Assembly: GCA_009781395.1 (NCBI GenBank)
Contig: WQYG01000004.1
Coordinates: 1 to 50,037 of the forward strand
Length of the DNA: 50,037 nucleotides
DNA from: Candidatus Bathycorpusculum sp.
Lineage (GTDB): Archaea; Thermoproteota; Bathyarchaeia; Bathyarchaeales; Bathycorpusculaceae
Direction: 5' to 3'
Under the pieces are notes generated by a model. It ran no database searches. It saw only the letters and a program-made list of their open reading frames with translations, and was not told the origin of the DNA. Shown here piece after piece: positions 17,860 to 24,086 of the stretch; position 1 is the stretch's first letter, and the number at the start of each line of letters is the position of its first letter. The translations under genes were made by a program, and so were the position numbers.

Positions 17860-18090
17860 ATGGATGAATTGGTTATAAAACGTGTTCAAGCAGCTCTTGA
17901 TGATATTAGGCCACAGCTTCAAGGTGATGGTGGGGATGTAGAGTTAGTTGGTGTTGAGGGTGATGTGGTTAAGGTTCGTTTGGTTGGTCATTGTGCGGGG
18001 TGTCCTATGGCTCAAATGACTCTTAAGAATGGTATTGAGGCTCATGTTAGGGCGTGTGTGCCTGAAATTCAAAGAGTGGATTCGGTCTAG
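17860..18090 (+). CDS. NifU-like Fe-S cluster scaffold (C-terminal domain type)
   Basis: The 76-residue protein matches the stand-alone NifU C-terminal domain (Nfu type), which carries and transfers [4Fe-4S] clusters as a dimer. VKVRLVGHCAGCPMAQMTL contains the CxxC cluster ligands, and RPQLQGDGGDVELV is the conserved first half. The ATG follows a very G/T-rich leader (17640-17850) without an obvious Shine-Dalgarno box, although GTGAAG lies 9 nt upstream. A T tract follows at 18103-18118. It is monocistronic and could serve MoaA and other Fe-S enzymes. Confidence 0.92.
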   Translation: MDELVIKRVQAALDDIRPQLQGDGGDVELVGVEGDVVKVRLVGHCAGCPMAQMTLKNGIEAHVRACVPEIQRVDSV

Positions 18091-18102
18091 TTTTTAGGCT
18101 GA

Positions 18103-18118
18103 TTTTTATTTTTTTTTT
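18103..18118 (+). terminator. T-rich transcription stop after the NifU-like gene
   Basis: TTTTTATTTTTTTTTT begins 13 nt after the stop codon. Oligo-T of this length is a standard archaeal termination signal. Confidence 0.5.
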
Positions 18119-18370
18119 GGTTTTGTTGTGGTTTGTTTGTGTTGGGTTTGCGCCCCCGCGTTTTGAGCTTTTTTTGGTATGTTACTTGCATGGTAATATT
18201 GTAGTTTATTGTTTTACTGTTCTACAGTTGATTTTTTACAAAATTTTAGGCGTTATGCATCATTTATCCATGTTGAATGTGTATTTCTGTTGATTATGTA
18301 TACAGTTAGATATGTTCTGATTATGCGACATTTCTTATATAATTGATTAGATATTAGATGTATATTCAAT

Positions 18371-18387
18371 AACATTACCATAATGTT
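18371..18387 (+). promoter_or_regulatory. Inverted repeat, probable PadR operator
   Basis: AACATTA-CCA-TAATGTT is a perfect 7-bp inverted repeat located 29 bp before the preferred PadR start. It resembles the ATGT/ACAT half-sites bound by PadR regulators. A TATATAAT stretch near 18336-18343 is a plausible TATA box, so the repeat would sit just after the transcription start, where a bound repressor would block elongation. An upstream ATG of the frame (18383) lies inside the repeat and is probably not used. Confidence 0.6.
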
Positions 18388-18415
18388 ATTAAAAAATCAA
18401 GATCGTGAGAAAAAA

Positions 18416-18796
18416 ATGAACAACAATATTAAATACCAAAAAGAGATTCAAACCAAACTAACAAAAAACCTCTTAGACATGATAGTATTACAACTAATAA
18501 ACCAACAATCAATGCACGGATACCAAATCATCACAAAAACACGTAAAGCCTTCGGCGTCCACTTTGGACCAAGCACAGTATACCCCCTCCTATCAAACCT
18601 AGAAAAAAAAGGCTACCTTAGCAGCATATGGGACATGACCGCAGAAAAACCACGCAAAGTCTTCTCAATAACAACCGCAGGAAAAAACATACTAATATTC
18701 ACAGAAAACTCTATACACACAATATGCAAAACCATAAACACAACCGAAAACAACAAAATACAAACCCCAATCACAATAACCCCAACAATACAATAA
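18416..18796 (+). CDS. PadR-family transcriptional regulator
   Basis: The 126-residue protein has the PadR winged-helix signature: LDMIVLQLINQQSMHGYQI, then FGPSTVYPLLSNLEKKGYL and a wing ending KPRKVFSITTAGKNIL. A short Thr/Asn-rich tail replaces the usual dimerising helices, so the effector-binding part is reduced. I chose ATG 18416, with GTGAG 7 nt upstream, over ATG 18383, which lies within an inverted repeat. The coding strand is almost devoid of G after 18640, unlike neighbouring genes. PadR proteins usually control detoxification or transport genes; none is adjacent, so autoregulation is the only target suggested. Confidence 0.87.
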   Translation: MNNNIKYQKEIQTKLTKNLLDMIVLQLINQQSMHGYQIITKTRKAFGVHFGPSTVYPLLSNLEKKGYLSSIWDMTAEKPRKVFSITTAGKNILIFTENSIHTICKTINTTENNKIQTPITITPTIQ

Positions 18797-19347
18797 CCAA
18801 CCAACCCCACAACAAACATTACAAACTCTACAGAAAAACATCAAATCCCCCCTAAAACACACTATAATAATATTTGATGACAATCAGACGTCAATTAAAA
18901 CATCAACCTGATAATATCATCAACTATTAACTATAGCATACTATTACCACACATAACAATTAATTACATCTCTACTCTACCCCTTCTCAATAAAACATCA
19001 CCATAATAATATTTCACAATTATTCTACAACCCCATTTAACAAAAAAAGAAACCAAAACAAAAATTTTAACGAAAAAACTTTTCACCTCCCTCTTAACCC
19101 TCATAAAAAATAAAACCCCACCTTTCACAAACACACCAAAACCTCTACATCCCCTACACAAAAAACCAAACCAATTTTTACCAACTTTCTCTTCAAAATA
19201 ACCCCCACCTCAAAAAATGAACCCCACCAAACCCAAAATACAACTTTACTTGACTGAAAACCATTTCTCACAACCACACCTTTGGAACAAACTCTTTTTA
19301 GAAACAAAAAATTTAAACAATACCCTGCAATCAGTATCGATACTGGT
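18797..19347. other. Non-coding A/C-rich stretch between PadR and tRNA-Leu
   Basis: I see no gene in these 551 bp. Frames on the - strand are low-complexity reads of an extremely skewed sequence. The + strand has no G at all from 19073 to 19218. The string ATAATAATATTT occurs twice, near 18865 and near 19006. The last 45 bp contain an A/T box (AAATTTAAAC, about 19307-19317) at a suitable distance to act as the tRNA-Leu promoter. Confidence 0.6.
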
Positions 19348-19468
19348 GGCGAGGTATCCGAGCCAGGTCTAAATAGGTGGCCAGATACAATTACACCTAA
19401 GATACGGAGGAGGACTTAAGATCCTCTGGCGCAGGTCTTCGTGGGTTCAAGTCCCACCCTCGCCACCA
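19348..19468 (+). tRNA. tRNA-Leu(UAA) with a probable ~33-nt insertion in the D arm
   Basis: The acceptor stem GGCGAGG (19348-19354) pairs with CCTCGCC (19458-19464), followed by discriminator A and an encoded CCA (19466-19468). The T arm is GTGGG-TTCAAGT-CCCAC. The anticodon arm GAGGA-CTTAAGA-TCCTC (19410-19426) gives anticodon UAA. The 14-nt variable arm TGGCGCAGGTCTTC is of the archaeal Leu class II form. TCCG at 19357-19360 pairs with CGGA at 19405-19408 as the D stem, but they are separated by 44 nt instead of the usual 11, so about 33 nt (roughly 19372-19404) must be an intron or insertion. Inside it TAGGTG and CACCTA can pair. The exact splice site is ambiguous by two bases, and I could not fit a strict bulge-helix-bulge. 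Confidence 0.9.
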
Positions 19469-19535
19469 TTTATAAATAAACGTGGGGAGGGTTTGTAAAA
19501 TGGCGATACCCATACTTTTTGACAAGTTTGCTTGT

Positions 19536-19850
19536 TTAGATGCCTGTTCTTTTTCTGAAATATTTATGACCATCTTGGTCGCATACGTATTCAAAGCCTG
19601 CTTCGATGCATTGACATATTTCTGCTTTAGTTTTTGCAATCTTAGCAACATAGTCAATTTCTTCTTTGAAGAGTGCTTCATCGAGTTGTATGTAAATTAG
19701 TGTGTTTGCTATGTTTTTATGTCCAAGTTTTTTCATTACGTGTACTGGGTCTTTGGTTTTATGGTATTCCATGGTTCCGCCCCATGTTCTTAGGGTTTTG
19801 AACATGATTTTTTTGAGGCGTGGGTTGTTGAGTTTTTCCGTTTGATGTTT
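19536..19850 (-). pseudogene. Tyrosine recombinase (integrase) C-terminal remnant
   Basis: The frame reads EKLNNPRLKKIMFKTLRTWG, then TMEYHKTKDPVHVMKKLGHK and NIANTLIYIQL, which is the end of an archaeal XerC/SSV-type integrase. GHKN supplies the conserved His and the Tyr of NTLIYIQ is the likely nucleophile. The usual HTFRHW box has become KTLRTWG. An in-frame stop at 19851 ends the homology upstream, and the N-terminal two thirds, including the first catalytic Arg, are missing. The remnant ends 67 bp beyond the 3' end of tRNA-Leu, where tRNA-targeting elements place their integrase. A longer frame reading into the tRNA (19397-19681) is an antisense artefact. Confidence 0.85.
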
Positions 19851-20156
19851 TTAGAATTTTAGAGCACAAACAGAGTTTATACTGAGAAGAAAAACGGGTT
19901 TTTCCCACATTGAAATACGCCTTAACGCCGGCCCGCAGTCAACAGACAAGATGTTCCACAAAGGAAGCACCCTATCAATAAGCAAACTATATGAGAAAAT
20001 TTGCGCAAGTCATAAATGACCCTGAAAAACTGCAGACAGTGTCTGCACTTTTGAGCTGGTCCCCTCAAAATAATGTGGACAAATTAAAGGCAAACAGTGA
20101 GTATTGTTATTGGAAAATACTGACTTCTGACACGATGCTATTGACAGCTAAACGTA

Positions 20157-20750
20157 TTATTGGTTAGTTTCTACTTCCATTTTCATAGTTATCATTTTAC
20201 CAAACCCTGAAAGCATCACCAAAAGGTTTGTTTTGACACTGACTTTTTTGAAACCCTCCCGCTCATAAAATGCTATCCCCCTTGGATTTTTTGAAGAAAC
20301 CTCCAACCAGATATATCTATAACCCAAATTATCCCGTACATACTCAACCAGTTTCTTACCAATTCCCCTGCTCCTGTGTTCTGGATGAGCTGCAATAAAG
20401 TCAATACAAACCTCGTCAGGATGGTGTACCTTGATTTTCTCCATAGCTGCGCTTGCTGATTTATAGGCCATCTTGCCAGCAAAACCCCCTAACACCTCAA
20501 TAAAAGTCTCTTTGCTTAGTTTTGTGGGACGCTTTTGATGATTAGCTAAACCTAAAAAACCCACCACCTCACTGCCCTGCAAATATGCATACGTCATATC
20601 ACAATCAAAAGCATTCTGGAATAGGCGGTGCATTTTTTCTTTATCCTTTGTAAAACTCTTAAGGGTGTTGTAGAACCCTTCAACAAACACGCCTATTGCT
20701 TGATTTAATTGGGTATCATCCAATTCGGATAGCTTGACGATTTCACTCAT
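20157..20750 (-). CDS. GNAT-family N-acetyltransferase
   Basis: This 197-residue protein has the GNAT acetyl-CoA fold. VCIDFIAAHPEHRSRGIG is motif A with the pyrophosphate loop RSRGIG, and WLEVSSKNPRGIAFYEREGF is motif B. The frame extends upstream to 20891 but that part has no family character; ATG 20750 begins MSEIVKLSELDDTQLNQAI and has AGGGA about 5 nt upstream. Substrate unknown; relatives acetylate small amines, antibiotics or protein N-termini. It lies in the island between the integrase remnant and the Cys-rich gene and may be cargo. Confidence 0.85.
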   Translation of the reverse strand: MSEIVKLSELDDTQLNQAIGVFVEGFYNTLKSFTKDKEKMHRLFQNAFDCDMTYAYLQGSEVVGFLGLANHQKRPTKLSKETFIEVLGGFAGKMAYKSASAAMEKIKVHHPDEVCIDFIAAHPEHRSRGIGKKLVEYVRDNLGYRYIWLEVSSKNPRGIAFYEREGFKKVSVKTNLLVMLSGFGKMITMKMEVETNQ

Positions 20751-21462
20751 TTCCCTGTTCCCATTTACAAAATAATAGACGACTCTATTTTTTATTTTTG
20801 GGTAATTGCAGCTATTCTGGAACAGCCGAAAAACCCTGCTGATACGAAGAGGATGCAGACCAATTGTTATTGGGCTCTTGAGACCACACATCAGTCGCTT
20901 CTTCTTTTGAGCTCTATGACAAAGTCAAACATCTAAAGTAGTGCGTTTTTATACTACTGATGATTGGACGGTGTTTGTTAAAGTGTTGCCCAAGAAGTGT
21001 CATGTTATCGGTAAAGCACACGCCTTGATATTGAACGTGATAATAGTAATAACCGTGACTTTTGAGTTTTACCCATAGGTTGTGGAAACTAGGCTCAATT
21101 TGAGGTTGTTTTGTGGTTTTTCTTTGTTAAATGGTTTTAAGTGTGGTTGCTGAGAGAAATTGCATAGGGGTAAACATGTGTGTAAATAAGCGCGGCAGTA
21201 TAGGTTTAATTAATCGAAATAACCTCAAATCACTGATAAAAACCGGATTATGTGGGTAAATTTCAAGAGTTACGGTAATAATAGTCATCATTTAGGTCGG
21301 TTTACAAGGTGTACAAGGTTATCTTGCACAATACGTGCATGGTTGACTTAACCTTGCGTATATGGCGCGCTGTCACCACTATCTCTAACCTGTTCAATCA
21401 ACTGCAAAACAAGGCAATAAGTGTATTTAAGTGACTGCTCTCAGTGTCTCAGTGGATAGCAT
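20751..21462. other. Non-coding gap in the island, with structured repeat
   Basis: No convincing gene is visible in these 712 bp. The part nearest 20751-20891 is an upstream extension of the GNAT frame without family character. At 21314-21356 there are nested inverted repeats: CAAGGTT (21314-21320) with AACCTTG (21350-21356), and inside them TGCAC-AATAC-GTGCA. This could be a protein-binding site or a folded transcript end upstream of the Cys-rich gene. A copy of a short repeat found again at 22261 lies at 20943-20957. Confidence 0.5.
20943..20957 (+). repeat. Short direct repeat, left copy
   Basis: GCGTTTTTATACTAC. A copy differing only in T-run length occurs at 22261-22277, in the same orientation. 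The two copies bracket the Cys-rich gene and the dnaX stub. Confidence 0.4.
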
Positions 21463-22005
21463 ATGCACCATACGTTAAAGCTGTATAACCGCAATCGCCC
21501 ATTAGTTCTAAGAATGTATATATTTCTTGCCAAATGTACTAAAATCCCTCTCATCGGCAGACTGGTACGGCGTATTGCGAATATATGGGGTGGGCATATG
21601 ACAGCCGCTTATCTTCTAACGCTAAACGAAGCTTATGCTATCATAGATGCCTCAAGTGATCTGGCGCTTGCGCCGTGCACCTGTCGCGAAGTGTTTCGTA
21701 ACTGCGATAACCCTTTAAATGTAGAGTTGATGATCGCTATAAATCATGAATTTGCTGTCGAACACGGTAAACAATATCGTATAGTGAGCAAGGAAGAAGC
21801 AAAAGTTGTTTTAAAAGACTGCCATGAACGTGGTTTATTGCATGCCCTTATCAAATGCCGTCAAGACTTTTACGCTTTATGTAACTGTTGTCGCTGTTGT
21901 TGCGTGCCATTACGCCTAAATAAAGACTACGGAATCGGTAAAGCTCTCACTCGTGATATGAAGATCGTAGAGCAATTTAGGGCTTATTTAGAACACATAA
22001 CATAG
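21463..22005 (+). CDS. Cys-rich Fe-S-type protein
   Basis: The 180-residue product has two Cys clusters: LAPCTCREVFRNCDNPLN (near residues 71-87) and CNCCRCCCVPLRLNKDYGIG (near residues 143-162). These resemble a family of ferredoxin-like proteins in which such motifs hold an Fe-S cluster. Residues 92-130 include a segment (YRIVSKEEAKVVLKDCHERG) of a kind shared by that family. From memory the closest relatives may be bacterial (Chloroflexota), but I could not test this. Codon use is more even than in neighbouring archaeal genes. The dnaX-like stub follows 71 bp downstream on the same strand. There is no strong ribosome binding site; Met18 is an alternative start. Confidence 0.7.
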   Translation: MHHTLKLYNRNRPLVLRMYIFLAKCTKIPLIGRLVRRIANIWGGHMTAAYLLTLNEAYAIIDASSDLALAPCTCREVFRNCDNPLNVELMIAINHEFAVEHGKQYRIVSKEEAKVVLKDCHERGLLHALIKCRQDFYALCNCCRCCCVPLRLNKDYGIGKALTRDMKIVEQFRAYLEHIT

Positions 22006-22076
22006 TCCATGCTGTTAAAACCTACACCTCAAAAGCAATACAATTTCGACCCATTAGGGTATAATACTGCACTGTT

Positions 22077-22157
22077 ATGGCACAGGGTTTCTATCGTAAA
22101 TGGCGACCACAAACTCTTGCTAAAGTAGTCAGACAAGAGCATATTACCCCACGGTAA
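22077..22157 (+). pseudogene. dnaX: N-terminal stub of bacterial DNA polymerase III gamma/tau (dnaX)
   Basis: The 26 codons from ATG 22077 to the stop at 22155-22157 encode MAQGFYRKWRPQTLAKVVRQ followed by EHITPR. The bacterial DnaX clamp-loader N-terminus characteristically reads xxFYRKWRPQTFxEVVGQEHVT, so the match covers nearly the whole stub. The homology stops before the Walker A motif, and none of the three forward frames downstream restores it. TATAAT at 22060-22065, 12 bp before the ATG, could be a relic bacterial -10 box. Archaea use RFC rather than DnaX, so this is best explained as a fragment of transferred bacterial DNA. Confidence 0.6.
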
Positions 22158-22527
22158 ATACATGAAAATCCTAAATTCCGCATACCTTAGACACCATCTA
22201 TCGGAAGGACTTCGCGAATTCCACAATTATAGCACCTAATTGCAAAATAGCCTTAAATCCGCGTTTTTTTATACTACGTTACTTATGCCCATATAGGCAC
22301 CATAGCTGTGTTATAAAAAACTGTTGTTCATGCTCTTTTCTGTAATTAAGCCTATTTTACAGAATTAAAAACTGTTGTTAACCCCCTGATGCCTAAAAAC
22401 GCGAAATTTAGAAAAATGACTAAAAATCACATTCAAACAGGTGCCTATTACCTAAAATTAAAAAAGTTTGTTTCGTGTTTGTGGTTGAAGAATTGGTTTG
22501 TTGTTTGGTTGTTAGTTTTTTGTGTTG
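22158..22527. other. Gap after the dnaX stub, no gene recognised
   Basis: A 25-codon frame begins at ATG 22161 (MKILNSAYLRHHLSEGLREF...) without a recognisable match. AAAAACTGTTGTT occurs twice, at 22316-22328 and 22367-22379. The right copy of the island repeat is at 22261-22277. A + strand frame starting at 22389 runs into the 3' end of the next gene and is probably spurious. Confidence 0.5.
22261..22277 (+). repeat. Short direct repeat, right copy
   Basis: GCGTTTTTTTATACTAC, the partner of 20943-20957, with seven Ts in place of five. Confidence 0.4.
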
Positions 22528-24033
22528 TTATTTTTGGTTCCAGTAGTGGATTTGGTTGTATTTTAGTGGAGGGTAGTTTGGGTCTTCAAAGATTATGTCT
22601 AATTTTAGTCCGTATTGGTCTGTTTTGTTTTGTATTTGACTCCAGATTTTTTGTGAAGTGTTGTCTGCAGGCCACAGCCCCCATGTTGGGTCGTTTGGGC
22701 TTCGCATGGCACATCCATAGTTTTTAGGTAAAACTAGTACCGTTTCAGCTTTAATACCTCCATGACTTATCTGGGGGTTTTGAACTACCTGCTTCCAAAA
22801 GCGTTCTAATGCCTGAAAATGCTCTTCTTGTAGTGTGTTGGGGTTTGCGGGGTCTTCAGAGTAGTTAAAAATTATTACATAGTTGGCGCCGGTTTCGTAG
22901 GAGGTTTTCATTTGTTCAAACATTTCTTCTCCGTCTGTGAGATAGGGTGCATGGGTGTATTTCCAGGTGATCATGGTGCCCCATTGTTTGTTTTGTAGGT
23001 TTGCTGCTCCGCGTAATAGGGCTATTTCTTGGGTGATAGAGTGGTTCCAGGCTAACTCTGCAAGCACTAAATCATACCCACTTTTATAATTCCACCAGTA
23101 AAGACCATAGTCTGCTGTAAAAACTGTAATCGACTCACTGTTTAACTGTTTTTTATTTATGTCTCCAAAAAAGTTTTTGTTCATGTTTACAAACGCGTTG
23201 GCGGCATCATCAGGGGTTTGTATGGGTTTTTGTTTTAGAATTTGTTCATAAGGTTGTATTGGTTGGGGGTATTTAGTAATGTTTTCTGTTGTGTAAAAAT
23301 CACCGTTAATGTCGCCTATTGTAACTGTTCCATCCGGATAGTAGTGTAGGGCATTACTGGAACCCCAGCCTAAAAGTACTGTGCCATCCTCTAGATATGC
23401 AAAAGATCCCATGGTGTCACTGTCAGTAAAGTTTCTAACAAAAATTTCCCCATTAGCCCTGTATATAACTTGAGATGACACTACTTCCCCATTTTGACTA
23501 CTGTTACTATAATTATTGTTGTTATCTTCTCCTCTATTAGTGATAGTTATTGTGTCTCCTTGTTTTGAGATTTTTGGTGTTAACTGTGCTAGTTTGCCGG
23601 CAAGCAGGTCTCCTCCGGGTTCATCACGATAATATATTCCAATGAATTGCTCCTTCCAGCGTTCTTTTGCAGCATTAGCCCACACATTTATTCCACTGCC
23701 TGCACTGTTGCCATAGTAAACATTTTCACTGGTATAAACTGCAAAACTTAATCCCAAAGCAATTACATAATCCCCTATCTCGTCTACTGCGGTAGCGTTC
23801 TGTAAAGTTCCTGATTGTAAAACAAAAAGATTCGTATACTCTTCTACTCTATCAATAAGCTCTTTTGCTTCTTCAACGGAACTGCCACAGTATGTAACTC
23901 CAATGTAGAATTGCTCTGTTTCTTTGTTAACCACCCTATGGTCTACAATTACTACTACTATTATTAAACCAACAAACAACAATAACAACAATGCCATAGT
24001 TGTTATAGCAACAAACATTTTTGTTCTTTTCAT
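22528..24033 (-). CDS. Membrane-anchored extracellular protein, possibly glycoside-hydrolase-like
   Basis: This 501-residue protein has an N-terminal membrane anchor (about residues 7-31, FVAITTMALLLLLFVGLIIV) and an otherwise soluble, Trp- and Tyr-rich body predicted to lie outside the cell. Residues 40-160 and 290-500 alternate strands and helices in a way that fits a TIM-barrel-like hydrolase (FYIGVTYCGSSVEEAKELID, then ITVFTADYGLYWWNYKSGYD and WGTMITWKYTHAPYL). A middle insert at 190-270 resembles short beta-propeller blades (YLEDGTVLLGWGSSNALHYY). Acidic residues such as YYRDEPGGD could be catalytic, but I cannot assign them. A surface polysaccharide or glycoprotein role is an inference. 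Confidence 0.65.
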   Translation of the reverse strand: MKRTKMFVAITTMALLLLLFVGLIIVVVIVDHRVVNKETEQFYIGVTYCGSSVEEAKELIDRVEEYTNLFVLQSGTLQNATAVDEIGDYVIALGLSFAVYTSENVYYGNSAGSGINVWANAAKERWKEQFIGIYYRDEPGGDLLAGKLAQLTPKISKQGDTITITNRGEDNNNNYSNSSQNGEVVSSQVIYRANGEIFVRNFTDSDTMGSFAYLEDGTVLLGWGSSNALHYYPDGTVTIGDINGDFYTTENITKYPQPIQPYEQILKQKPIQTPDDAANAFVNMNKNFFGDINKKQLNSESITVFTADYGLYWWNYKSGYDLVLAELAWNHSITQEIALLRGAANLQNKQWGTMITWKYTHAPYLTDGEEMFEQMKTSYETGANYVIIFNYSEDPANPNTLQEEHFQALERFWKQVVQNPQISHGGIKAETVLVLPKNYGCAMRSPNDPTWGLWPADNTSQKIWSQIQNKTDQYGLKLDIIFEDPNYPPLKYNQIHYWNQK

Positions 24034-24086
24034 TAAATTACTTTTTCCACACCCGCATATTTAAAGGAGGGGGAAAAAAGGGTTGT

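Noticed and set aside
18964-19307. Two - strand ORFs rich in Val, Phe, Gly and Lys
   Set aside because: They arise from the G-free, low-complexity + strand and have no protein-like features or ribosome binding sites.
19397-19681. 94-codon - strand ORF ending in WWRGWDLNPRRPAPEDLK
   Set aside because: Its C-terminal part is the antisense of tRNA-Leu, a common artefact; the real homology lies in the overlapping integrase frame.
19855-20019. Open frame reading LRRKTGFSHIEIRLNAGPQS and on to a stop
   Set aside because: It has no usable start codon except deep inside and no match I recognise; it may be a decayed gene but cannot be supported.
22389-22727. 112-codon + strand ORF overlapping the end of the extracellular protein gene
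   Set aside because: It lies mostly antisense to a well-supported gene and has a Cys/Phe-rich random-looking composition.
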